This document shows, piece after piece, positions 9,352-17,800 of a stretch of 53,883 nucleotides of DNA. The stretch covers positions 1 through 53,883 of the forward strand of contig VGSD01000001.1 in assembly GCA_016875155.1 (NCBI GenBank), read 5' to 3'. The notes beneath the pieces were generated by a model. That model made no database searches. It worked only from the letters and a program-made list of their open reading frames with translations, and had not been told where the DNA came from. Each line of letters begins with the position of its first letter. Positions within the stretch are counted from its first letter, which is position 1. The position numbers and the translations under genes are program-made. This stretch comes from Deltaproteobacteria bacterium. GTDB lineage: Bacteria; Desulfobacterota; BSN033; UBA1163.

Positions 9352-9855
9352 TTATTGCAGGGGAATAACTTTTTCAATCGCCTTTGGGGGAATTGGCTTT
9401 GTAGAGGTTATTTCGCCGACCCCAGGCGATCCTCCTAAGGATTTATTCATCCGAACCGGCTGTCCTTTGGGCAAATGTATGGTTTCTCGAACTTGGGGAG
9501 GTGTGGGCAGACCATATCTTCTTTGCGCCTTTTCCGGGCTTAACGGCCTGCCTCTGCTGGCCCGGGAGGTCATGTGGCTTTGGGGCATGATCCCCTTTCG
9601 GATTTCCTGCTTGGCCCTATCTTGGCTGGTATATCTGAAGACTCTGCGTTCGGCCGCAAGCGCGCGAACCTTTGTGGCCTTGTCGCGCATGAGGTCCCGG
9701 CGAAGAATTTCAGGATTCACCTTATGACCCGCCTTCAGGGAGGGACTCCTCATGGCCCGGGCAGCCGCCTTTCCCGCTACCCCGCCTTCCGCCTGCATGG
9801 GGAGAAAAGCGGTAGCGGCTGCCAATACCAGGGCGCCTATCAAGTAACGGATCAT
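9352..9855 (-). CDS. secreted basic protein of unknown function
   Basis: This 167-aa protein has a clear signal peptide (MIRYLIGALVLAAATAFLPMQA). The mature part is very basic, with many R and K. The C-terminal ~50 residues (LPKGQPVRMNKSLGGSPGVGEI, then Pro-rich) resemble the end of some secreted enzyme or toxin domains, but I would not assign one. AAAGGAGG precedes the ATG. It is cotranscribed with the VWA-like gene 11 bp downstream. Confidence 0.6.
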   Translation of the reverse strand: MIRYLIGALVLAAATAFLPMQAEGGVAGKAAARAMRSPSLKAGHKVNPEILRRDLMRDKATKVRALAAERRVFRYTSQDRAKQEIRKGIMPQSHMTSRASRGRPLSPEKAQRRYGLPTPPQVRETIHLPKGQPVRMNKSLGGSPGVGEITSTKPIPPKAIEKVIPLQ

Positions 9856-9873
9856 AGCTAACCTCCTTTAAAT

Positions 9874-10215
9874 TTATATTCTGCGCCCTGCCCGGGTTAG
9901 CAGGAACCAGGCGATGCGAAAGGGCGCACGGATCAGGTCACAGATAAGGAAGGAGACGACATTGGCGAAAATCCTTCCGCCCAAGAGAAGGCGGAAAATG
10001 GAAAAGACGAAAACAACAAACAGAAGCACGAGCATCCATCCCGGGAAGGCATCAAGGAGGGAGTCCATAAAAGGCCCCAGCAGAGCAATCAGAATTATAA
10101 TGAATACCAATTTCAGAGCCGCCTTCCGTAATCCAACGATCATCATGAAGCCGGCAATAATTAGGATAAGGAGCCAGGCTTCTTCCGGCATGAACCATAG
10201 CCACCCGCTGAGCAT
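9874..10215 (-). CDS. small inner-membrane protein with about three membrane segments
   Basis: This 113-aa, very hydrophobic protein has segments around residues 12-50, 58-78 and 82-105. It ends in an Arg-rich cytoplasmic tail (TRAGRRI), consistent with the positive-inside rule. AAGGAG lies upstream of the ATG. It is the first gene after promoter-like site 10365-10380 and 18 bp ahead of the secreted protein. No family recognised. Confidence 0.65.
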   Translation of the reverse strand: MLSGWLWFMPEEAWLLILIIAGFMMIVGLRKAALKLVFIIILIALLGPFMDSLLDAFPGWMLVLLFVVFVFSIFRLLLGGRIFANVVSFLICDLIRAPFRIAWFLLTRAGRRI

Positions 10216-10364
10216 TCTTTAATTCTCCTTCCTTTTATCGATTGCGGAGTTTCGCCTCCCAGGCAGCCCGACCGCACCCGGAAAGCCCTAAGTTTGAAGA
10301 AGAGATTTTCAAAATTCCTTCGCCCAGCAATCGCGCAGCGAATGCAGGAATCCATTTAAAAGGG

Positions 10365-10380
10365 AGCAACCTGCTTACCA
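10365..10380 (-). promoter_or_regulatory. -24/-12 (sigma-54-type) promoter-like site
   Basis: On the minus strand the site reads TGGTAAGCAGGTTGCT, with GG and GC elements at the sigma-54 spacing. It lies in an untranslated gap about 150 nt ahead of the small membrane protein gene and resembles four other sites in the window. An in-frame ATG overlaps it, but the resulting 48-codon frame has no ribosome binding site and I do not call it a gene. Confidence 0.55.
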
Positions 10381-10421
10381 TTAGGCGGAGGAGGGATACT
10401 CGGAAGGCCGAAAATTCTCTG

Positions 10422-10733
10422 TCAATGGATTCCCCTTAGCAGTGGGTTAAGGCTTGCCCATTTGCCTTTTTTCTTTATCTGGCGGAAGGATCTTCGGTTC
10501 TTGTAAGCGGTAATGATAACTCCGTCCGCCGGCCTTACCAAAAGAGTGGCCCCCTCCAACTTTGATAACCTATCCCTGCGCCGGAACTCATCGGGAATAT
10601 CCTTTCTCCTTAAGGTGTAAAAAGTGACCCCCGTGCGATGGATTTTGCAACCGAGTCTCATCACCATTTCGATATCCGAAACCTTTATCCCCCTTTGCGC
10701 AAATCTTCTTTCCGCATGATCGGTTACTAGCAT
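10422..10733 (-). CDS. DUF4258-like small protein
   Basis: This protein of 103 aa begins MLVTDHAERRFAQRGI, the His/Arg signature seen at the start of DUF4258 proteins (small basic proteins often near toxin or mobile genes). It continues with a beta-rich part containing TFYTLRRKDIP and LLVRPADGVIITAYK. The ATG at 10733 is chosen because AGGAGG sits five bases upstream; an ATG 129 nt earlier would add a basic, low-complexity leader crossing the promoter-like site at 10772. It heads the envelope module. Confidence 0.6.
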   Translation of the reverse strand: MLVTDHAERRFAQRGIKVSDIEMVMRLGCKIHRTGVTFYTLRRKDIPDEFRRRDRLSKLEGATLLVRPADGVIITAYKNRRSFRQIKKKGKWASLNPLLRGIH

Positions 10734-10771
10734 GGAAGCCTCCTTTGGTTGGACTTTGCTATGAAGCCTTA

Positions 10772-10787
10772 AGCAACTGATTTGCCC
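10772..10787 (-). promoter_or_regulatory. -24/-12 (sigma-54-type) promoter-like site
   Basis: The minus strand reads GGGCAAATCAGTTGCT. The predicted transcript start is about 10761, giving a leader of about 28 nt that includes the AGGAGG of the DUF4258-like gene. It shares GTTGCT and spacing with the sites at 10365, 13524 and 44035. Confidence 0.6.
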
Positions 10788-10889
10788 CAGCCGTCCTTTG
10801 GTTCGCTTGGGTGATTTTTGCGGTTTTCTCCCTGATGAACGAAGTTTACTAAGCACCTCCATTTATCCAGCACGAACCTCCTTAAAAAC

Positions 10890-10926
10890 AAAAAGACCGG
10901 AATGGACGGGCCTCCCGGTCTTTTTT
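10890..10926 (-). terminator. intrinsic terminator, symmetric
   Basis: AAAAAGACCGG and CCGGTCTTTTT flank a 14-nt loop, giving a GC stem with a T-run on either strand. On the minus strand it would end any transcript entering from 11.1 kb and so separates the candidate small RNA from the DUF4258-headed operon. Confidence 0.75.
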
Positions 10927-10971
10927 ATAGTTGATAGGCTTTCATCTTGGCTCCTGCCTTGCACACCTAGG

Positions 10972-11005
10972 GGCAGGATTCGTTCGCTCATCTCTGGTCG
11001 GTGTC
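10972..11005. repeat. diverged direct repeat, copy A
   Basis: The plus strand begins GGCAGGATTCGTTCGCTC and ends GGTGTC. It resembles 11353-11387 at roughly three quarters of positions with one indel. It falls inside the candidate small RNA. Confidence 0.45.
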
Positions 11006-11133
11006 ACCAAAGCCCATCAAGGCTTCTGTCCCCAGGCTTCCCCACTGCGCCCGGATAGCCCGAAGCTGCCAGGCCATTCAACTACTAAACCTCCATTTGG
11101 ACCCTCCTTGCTGGGAATTTCATGTTATCCTAA

Positions 11134-11149
11134 GGCAACTCGATCACCA
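11134..11149 (-). promoter_or_regulatory. -24/-12 (sigma-54-type) promoter-like site
   Basis: The minus strand reads TGGTGATCGAGTTGCC, with GG and GC correctly spaced. It is followed by no gene but by a terminator about 210 nt on, suggesting a non-coding transcript. Confidence 0.5.
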
Positions 11150-11352
11150 ATTTCATTTGTGACGGAAGCGAGATATCTTCTATAAAAAGGTAGAGAAAAT
11201 GGGGAAATGATAAGGAATGAGCAGGATATTAATCGATTTTGAGCTCCCCAAGCATCTGGAAAGGGGAGATGGATTAGGGTTCCTATCGGGAAAAATTCGG
11301 CGAATAATATTCTATAAAATCATCCCTCCTAGCTGTCCCCAGCACATGCTAA

Positions 11353-11387
11353 GGCAGGATTTGTTTGACTCCTCTTTTGCCGGTGTC
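11353..11387. repeat. diverged direct repeat, copy B
   Basis: This is the second copy of the 10972-11005 element, in the same orientation, next to a GCTG/CAGC hairpin. Apart from this repeat, 11150-11624 shows no gene I can support. Confidence 0.45.
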
Positions 11388-11624
11388 GCTTTACTACCCA
11401 AACATCAGTGTTGACTGCTGGTCCCCCAATTGCTATAGAGGCCCGCAAAAGTAATGCAATGGAGCCCAACCTTTTTGGCCCGTATTTATGGACTCTTACC
11501 GTTAGCTGTCTGTTGCATTATTTATATTGCTCCTTATAAAAGTTCGATTTTAAGCGTAACATAAAAGGCCATCCTTATGGATGTCCTCTCATCCTCAAAA
11601 TACCGGCTTGAATATGGTTATCTG

Positions 11625-11888
11625 TTATTTGGCTAACTTTCGGTAAATATCACATAACCGATTGTTTGCACGGACTCTTAGAATCCTTTTCCACTGCTCC
11701 TCGCGTTTTGATAATGGCAAAACATACTCCCCAAATCTGGGTGTGGCTTGAAATTGTCCTTCTTGATCTTTCACAAAATATTCAGTGCTACTTCTTAGGT
11801 AACAACCCTCTTCGAGTTCCATAAGTAGTTTTTTGGTAAGTTTTCTCACTTCGGCCACTCGAGAAATTGAAATCCGCTCTTTGTCCAT
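11625..11888 (-). CDS. 87-aa protein of unknown function
   Basis: The start MDKERISISRVAEVRK is supported by AGGAGG eight bases upstream. A longer frame to 11999 exists but has no such signal. The protein is basic and soluble, with a helical N-terminus and a C-terminal RVRANNRLCDIYRKL segment. No family recognised. It stands alone between two gene-poor stretches downstream of the polymerase cluster. Confidence 0.55.
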   Translation of the reverse strand: MDKERISISRVAEVRKLTKKLLMELEEGCYLRSSTEYFVKDQEGQFQATPRFGEYVLPLSKREEQWKRILRVRANNRLCDIYRKLAK

Positions 11889-12021
11889 TTTAAATCCTCC
11901 TGCAACATTTCTCGGGATGAAATCCTCCCAACCTAAATTGTGCTTTACAGATTTTAATTCATCATTGCGGTAATCATTTCTTTTCCGTTTTAGAAGCAAA
12001 ACCCTACGATCCCATCCCTCC

Positions 12022-12055
12022 CCTGTGTTTCATTTAGTAATCAAGTAAACACAGG
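12022..12055. repeat. perfect 9-bp inverted repeat
   Basis: CCTGTGTTT and AAACACAGG are separated by 16 nt. It lies just downstream of the broken gene at 12075. It could be an operator, a weak hairpin or an element boundary; there is no T-run. Confidence 0.45.
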
Positions 12056-12074
12056 AACTTCGAGAAAGATGTGA

Positions 12075-12374
12075 CTATAAAATCCCTTTGCTATCAAGAA
12101 TCTGAAAAGTGGTTCTTCGATTTCTGGCCCACCAAGGAAAGCAAAAAGCACTTTCAGTTGGGTCAAATATTGCTCTGCACCACCCTTCGTGAAGCCGCAA
12201 GACCCATTGTCCTTTGACTCTCAGAAATTCCGCACCCGGAAAACTTCCTTCAATCTCTGCGCTAAATCCTGTTTCAAGAATAATTCGGTCTGACCCCCCT
12301 CCTTGCTCAATGAGGATAGCCTATTCTAATCCGCCAATTTCAGGTTTTATGATTGGATGCATTCCTCCCTTCAT
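12075..12374 (-). pseudogene. small gene interrupted by an in-frame TAG
   Basis: The reading frame starts at ATG 12374 (or 12362) and meets TAG at 12321-12323. It then continues open for 81 codons with protein-like sequence (for example FLRVKGQWVLRLHEGWCRAIF) to a second TAG at 12075. The part after the first stop has strand-consistent composition and is Trp-rich. Either the gene is broken, the true start lies after the amber codon (an unusual ATT follows GGAGGGGGG), or the amber is suppressed. No family recognised. Confidence 0.45.
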
Positions 12375-12396
12375 AGAATTTCAAGACCTGGATCTG

Positions 12397-13479
12397 CTAA
12401 TTTAGCGGTATAAGCCGGTCTTCCCACCTGACATATGGGGCGTGGCGCACCTGCGAATCAATATGGGCATCGATCAAGGATCCTGCCCATGATTCAAGTG
12501 CACACCTTACAGAACCTGGCACTTGGGGGTGTTGGATCATTTGGGTGACATCGTTAAAAATGTGGAAATATGTGCTCGTTTCACTGTAAGGATTTTCCTC
12601 CGCCATTGGTAGATGATTTTTTAGGCGCCTATGAATGAAATTATAAATGTTCTTCCGATGCGCTCCGATTTGTCTCGCCGCCATCCAATGAATAGCATTG
12701 ATGGCTAAACCAACTTCGGTACTATCTAATGTTATTTTCCGCATGCGATCTCGCACCTCGACAAGCGTTATCGGAGGCCTAAAGGCATCTGAGTAATTTT
12801 TTAGCATACTCCTAATTGTGGAACCATTTTTGCAGATTAGCCTGTATAAGAATGCAATCACTTGGGGATAGCTATTAGGGGAATAAATATCGCAGTTGCT
12901 AAATTCGATGCCAAACTGAAAATAGTCGCCGGGAACAGGTTCTTCTTTAAAAGTACTCAATCTTCTAAGATGGAGCGAGTATCCGATAAGCCTTATCTCA
13001 AGGAGACTATCTTTTTCCGGGAAAGCCTGAGAGTAAGATTCGAGGAACGCGTGATGATAAATGGGTAAGGCTTTTGGGGGTGTTATTGCTTCCAAGGCCT
13101 GGTTTGTTTCATCGATCCAGCAGAGTATTTTCGTTTTTTTCTTTTTCTCCAGCAAATTATTCAGGATAGGGATTACATAATTTTTCGGGCAGATATACTG
13201 AATGAAACTTTCAGGGACATTCAAATTCCCTAATAGGTCCTCCAACCCTTTGGAGGAAAAATTATAACGATCATCTCCCATTTCAATTTTTACGTTGTTC
13301 CCATCCTCGATAAACCTGCAATTTCCAAGCATTAGGGGGAGGTTTCGGCGAGGCCGCCGAGCAAAATAGTCTATTGCGGCATTTATGGATTCAAACTTTT
13401 CATCGCGCTTTCTGTAATCCACCACAATGGGAATATTCTGATTTTTGGTTTTCTTAATGTATTTCTTGGTTGTTGCCAT
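12397..13479 (-). CDS. DUF932-like protein
   Basis: This 360-aa protein has a highly charged N-terminus. Its centre, FGIEFSNCDIYSPNSYPQVIAFLYRLICKNGS, matches the pattern of DUF932 phage/plasmid proteins (a '...NSE.G...........RLVC.NG' segment). The LLGNLNVPESFIQYICP segment corresponds to the family's early conserved helix. The function of DUF932 is not known; members are common on mobile elements. It starts 55 bp after the sigma-54-like gene with GAGGAG upstream and appears to have its own -24/-12-type promoter at 13524-13539. Confidence 0.6.
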   Translation of the reverse strand: MATTKKYIKKTKNQNIPIVVDYRKRDEKFESINAAIDYFARRPRRNLPLMLGNCRFIEDGNNVKIEMGDDRYNFSSKGLEDLLGNLNVPESFIQYICPKNYVIPILNNLLEKKKKTKILCWIDETNQALEAITPPKALPIYHHAFLESYSQAFPEKDSLLEIRLIGYSLHLRRLSTFKEEPVPGDYFQFGIEFSNCDIYSPNSYPQVIAFLYRLICKNGSTIRSMLKNYSDAFRPPITLVEVRDRMRKITLDSTEVGLAINAIHWMAARQIGAHRKNIYNFIHRRLKNHLPMAEENPYSETSTYFHIFNDVTQMIQHPQVPGSVRCALESWAGSLIDAHIDSQVRHAPYVRWEDRLIPLN

Positions 13480-13523
13480 AATATTGCTCCTCTTTTCTCA
13501 TCTTGATTGTCCTATGAGCTATG

Positions 13524-13539
13524 AGCAACTAAATTACCA
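13524..13539 (-). promoter_or_regulatory. -24/-12 (sigma-54-type) promoter-like site overlapping a stop codon
   Basis: The minus strand reads TGGTAATTTAGTTGCT. Its TGG and TAA are the last Trp codon and stop of the sigma-54-like gene. The predicted start is near 13513, about 34 nt ahead of the DUF932-like ATG. It could make that gene a target of the factor encoded just upstream. Confidence 0.6.
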
Positions 13540-14844
13540 ATTTAATTCTTTCTTTATCTCCTCCACAAGGCTAATTAGCGTCTGGTGATCATTCGAAGAG
13601 CGTTCTCCCGTTCCTCCCGCTATTCGGAGGTCATTCCAACGTTCCTTCGGGTATATTTTTCGGATTTTAGGCCATAATGTCTTGCGAATCTGCTGTTCAT
13701 TGACTTCACTCTTCTTCCACAATTGCTGTAAAATAAATGTCTGATCAGGGGCTGTTAAAGCGGGCCTTCCTCCACGTATGACATGGATCTCAAAAGCCTT
13801 CATCAAGATATCTTGTTTCTCGTTAAGCTTGGCGGCGACTTCTCCAAAAAAGATCTTCAAGGGCCAAGTAGATCGGCTAAAGGGTGCCCTAATCCATTTA
13901 TTATTGATTACTCTTGTGGTCCTGGTTTTTTCTATCTTTAGCCCATTTCTATTGGCAAATTGCGTAAATGCACTCTGGTTCTTTGGAACCAGTCTTGTGA
14001 ACGCAACGTCTTCATCTTTTGCCTTTAGAAACTCGCTCTGCTCCTGAATCAGGAATTTCGCCATGACCCTTAATGCCCTGCGCCTTGCAGCAATTAATTG
14101 CGTTAATTGAGGACCGGTCACTGAAAAACGGCTGGACAAGGGAAAATGAACTTTTTTCGCCACGTATTGGCTATGGATGTGAAGTCTATCGAGGAAGCCA
14201 AGATTAATTCGATAATCAATTTGACCATCTTCCTTTAAGAAAAAGATGAGATCCACTTCCGAACGAGTGCTTAGATCGATCTCGCGCTCCGGATTCATTT
14301 TGCCAGTAAATTGCTCAAAGATATTAGAAAACCACGCCCTTAGCTCTGGCTCCATCTCGGTGAAGGGCGGAAGTCGATCGGGAGCTTGCCATTTCTCAAG
14401 ATTCTTTTCAATTTTCTCTCTAAGTTTATAGTCTTGAGATGGCCAAAAACGTTCTTCTAATTTCCTAAAGGCGTAGGTGAAGAAAGATTCACAGGCGTCA
14501 GGCAGATGGGGCTCAGCATCATTTGAATTTCCGGTTTCAATATCGTCTAGTTTCATGCAGGGCCGATCATAACAGTCAACCACATCCTTCTCTTCTTCCC
14601 CCTGAACCTTTGTTCCAACCCATCTTTTTCCCGGAGTTTCCCCTATTATCTCAACGAATGGCAGAGCCCAAAGGGCGGACTCATAATTAATTTCAATTTC
14701 CTGAAGAGATGCTTCCAATATGGCACTCTGGGCTAACGTATAACCTCTTTTTTTCTTCTTTTTGGGGGGCGGGCCCCCTGGCTTTTTTATCGGCCATCTA
14801 TCTTCTTTTAATTTATTATTTCTTTTAACATCAGGGCTTCCCAT
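13534..14844 (-). CDS. divergent sigma-54 (RpoN)-like factor
   Basis: This 436-aa protein matches RpoN region by region, though weakly in pairwise identity. Residues about 37-66 (ILEASLQEIEINYESALWAL) fit region I, the Leu/Gln helix that contacts the AAA+ activator. Residues 195-230 (EVDLIFFLKEDGQIDYRINL...LHIHSQY) fit the 'PDv.V....g.y.v.lN....P.L.in..Y' part of the core-binding domain. Residues 253-336 follow the family's 'R..TL.rV...Iv..Q..FF' to 'HeSTvSRvt.nKy...PrG...LKyFF' run with matching spacing (here EKTRTTRVINNKWIR and WPLKIFF). The classical RpoN box (ARRTVAKYRE) is not recognisable, so -24 recognition may differ. A Lys/Pro-rich leader (18-33) is extra. It starts 16 bp after the fused polymerase gene. 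Confidence 0.8.
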   Translation of the reverse strand: MGSPDVKRNNKLKEDRWPIKKPGGPPPKKKKKRGYTLAQSAILEASLQEIEINYESALWALPFVEIIGETPGKRWVGTKVQGEEEKDVVDCYDRPCMKLDDIETGNSNDAEPHLPDACESFFTYAFRKLEERFWPSQDYKLREKIEKNLEKWQAPDRLPPFTEMEPELRAWFSNIFEQFTGKMNPEREIDLSTRSEVDLIFFLKEDGQIDYRINLGFLDRLHIHSQYVAKKVHFPLSSRFSVTGPQLTQLIAARRRALRVMAKFLIQEQSEFLKAKDEDVAFTRLVPKNQSAFTQFANRNGLKIEKTRTTRVINNKWIRAPFSRSTWPLKIFFGEVAAKLNEKQDILMKAFEIHVIRGGRPALTAPDQTFILQQLWKKSEVNEQQIRKTLWPKIRKIYPKERWNDLRIAGGTGERSSNDHQTLISLVEEIKKELNW

Positions 14845-14860
14845 GTTCCCCCCCCGCTTG

Positions 14861-17800
14861 CTACTGATATCGTATTTGACCGGCGATAATCTTTTCCTTC
14901 AATCCCTTGAGATAGTCAGTCTCCTGGTATAGGGCTGCCTCGGCCAGATTCTGTGCCAACCTCCTGAAACTCAAACGGCTGAGAAAACCTTCGCCGGCTA
15001 GAGCCGCCTGAAGCAATGTGCGCCATTCGATTTTTGGAGCTAGATGTACCATGGAGCGCAAAACAACCTCGAAATGGTGATCCGCAACTCGACTGTTGGC
15101 GTTGTAAATCTTTTGTAGCACATGGAGTAGGTACTCTGTAGCTGCAAGCGGGCTCACTTTCTGATTAAAAAGCTTTTTTATCGAAATCTTTTGATTGTTC
15201 TGCAACGTCCTGGTAAAGAAAACTCGCTGCCCCATTTGAACGGAGAAAACCTCGTTTTCCCTAACCACACTCTTTATCTTGTGTTCATCAAGTTTGTAAA
15301 CCGTTGTGCCATCTGTTTGCGATTCCTCTACGAAATCGATCTTCCCATCCTTACGAAGCCTTTCCTCCATTTCCAGAGACCATCCGGCCACGGGATCAAT
15401 ATCCACCAATGGGAGACGCTGCTTTTTTCCTTCTCCAGTAATTTCCAGCCACCTAAATCCACTGGGGCTCTTGATGATCTGCGCATCGCCCGTGATGGAT
15501 GACTTGACAGGTTCTTCGATCGTGCCCATGAAGAAGGCTCTTCTAGCCACTTGCAGCCCTTGGCTGATGCCCTGTCCGGCTATGCCTCCGGTATGAAAAG
15601 TTCTTAGGGTTAGCTGGGTTCCAGGCTCACCAATCGACTGCGCGCCGATAATTCCAGCGGGGTAACCGAAGGAAGGTTCTTTACCAGTAGACAAATCTAA
15701 ACCGTAACATTTCTGGCAAATCCTCCAAACCTGGGGGATCTGGATTTTTTCTTTTCCCTTCCAAGCCTTGAACTTTATTTGGGCTCTAAGCTCATCAAGA
15801 CGAAATTCCTGCAGCGATTCATCCATCTTGAGCTGATTTAACCGGACCTTTCCGATTTCAAAGCGATCGTTTTCAGTCAGGATTGTTCCTGCCTGGATGG
15901 GCGGCATTCCTGGAAGCTGAATATCTTCCCCCAGCAAAGCATCCGTCGGCCAGTCCAACAGTGAATATTCTTCTTCTCGGAAGACCTCAATTGCCGGAAT
16001 ATGATGCCTGGCTATTTTTAAAAGGTTCGCCTGATCAAGAGGTGTTCCCAGAATTAAACCAAGTTCGTTAATTGGTGAGGCGAGGATTCTTCCATTCCAT
16101 TGATTAAGAAAGCTTTTCCAAAGCACGGAATTTTGGTCCAGAGCCTGGCACGTGATTGGAGAACGGATCTTTACCCACGTTACCCCTGAGTCACTCAATT
16201 TCTTGGCCATCTCCGGTCCGATCGTAGTATTTTTGGGGATTTTTTCACCCGCCAAGGTGATATCATCGGCCAAATAACGCCCCTCGAGCCGCTGGCCGAG
16301 AGCAATAGTGCCCCCATCGGGGTCTTCAAAAGTGGTTATCCACAGCCCATTTTCCGTCTCACAATCTTCTTCCACGATATAATCCCCATGGGTCGCCTGA
16401 ACTAAAATGTTTGTGAGGTCCCCTGCTGGCCCTGTCATTAACCCTTTATCGCTGAGGCCATGCCGGGCTCCATGGCAAGAGACGAAATACTCAAGGGGAG
16501 ACATCCCCCGAATCAAATTAGATAAAATGGGATATGAAGTATATCGCCCTCCAGGCCTCAACATAATTCCCCGCATCCCCGCAATCTGATTCAATTCAAC
16601 TTTCGCAGCCCGGGATTTAAGTAGTACATCCAGCGCACTTTTCGACGGAATCCTAGCCTCCAAAAGGTCGATCACTTCCTTGGTCCGATCGATCCAAAAT
16701 TGGACTCTTTCCTCTTCGAAAGGCAAGAGGGAGGAATTGTATCTGTCTATGTGGGTCAAAATAAGGTCTTGCAAATCTTCATCTATAATAAAATCCTCAA
16801 GGCTCAGGGTAAAACCACAACGTTTCAAAATATCTCGGAATTCTTTTGACTTTTGCTGTACAATCTTCCGAAACTCTTCTGGCCCCTTTTTATACGCTTC
16901 ATTGAAGGTTTCATAGAGGCTTGGTTGTATTGATCCCCGCCCCGAAAGATAATGGGCTAGGGTCCAATCTTTACCATGATCAACTAGGAGACGCCCATGC
17001 CCCGGCGAACGAAGGGCGTGTGATGGCAGCATCCTTCTAGCTTCACTCATTGAATTTTCCAGCATCGGGACGTGAACCGCCATGGTGTCACCATCAAAGT
17101 CGGCATTAAACGGCGAGCAGATAGACGGATTCAAGTGCAGTACGTCATCCTGTGGATAAAATTTTGGGATGAAGGCCAGGATGCTGAGCCGATGGAGGCT
17201 GGGAGCCCGATTAAGTAACACATAATGTTCACCGGCAATTTCGTCTAACCAAGCCCGAACTTTCGCTTCATTTTCACTCTCACTGATGAAGGTTTTGGCC
17301 ATTTCGATACGAACGGAATCAGGTATTCTTCTGCTCTTAGGAGGATTATATGGGTTGCCATCGAGGTCCAGGATTTCTTCATCTGTAGGGATTGTGGTAA
17401 GACACTTGGCAATTAGCCCATCTCGAAATAGGACTTTCCCCATCCTATACGGTAAACCGACCTGATCGAGCCCAAGTTCAGGGTCAGGAACAATAACTGC
17501 CCTGCCTGAGAAATCGACCCTCTTGCCCAGTAAATGCTCCCGGAATATGCTCTCCTTGCCAGAGTCATGGCCTGCAAGGCAGGATAGAACACTTTCCATC
17601 AACCTTCCAGAGGAGGTTCGGATGGGGTCTTCCAGGATATCCGGGATCTTGTCATTGACCAAAAATCCATGCACCAGGTATGCAAGTTTCTTTTCCTCAC
17701 TGCCAACGATCCATTCGGCAAAAGACGGTAGTGCCTTATTCGCAATTTTCTTTTTAAATTCCTTAATTGCTTCATTCTTCAGGACGATGCGCTCATAATG

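Larger units (their letters stand above)
10890..11123 (-). ncRNA. candidate small RNA between a -24/-12 site and a terminator
   Basis: About 230 nt lie between the promoter-like site at 11134-11149 and the terminator at 10890-10926, with no convincing gene. The transcript would contain hairpins such as AAGCC/GGCTT and TCCTGCC/GGCAGGA. A strong AAGGAGG is followed by a three-codon frame ATG GAG GTT TAG near 11093. A 42-codon frame starting near 10991 runs through the terminator and lacks a ribosome binding site. This is inferred from signals only; no known RNA family is recognised. Confidence 0.35.

Noticed and set aside
10235..10381. 48-codon minus-strand frame starting ATGGTAAGC
   Set aside because: It has no ribosome binding site, and its start overlaps the -24/-12 box at 10365-10380; the box explains the sequence better.
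10865..10993. 42-codon frame MSERILP... ending just before the long DUF4258 start
   Set aside because: It runs through the intrinsic terminator and lacks a ribosome binding site.
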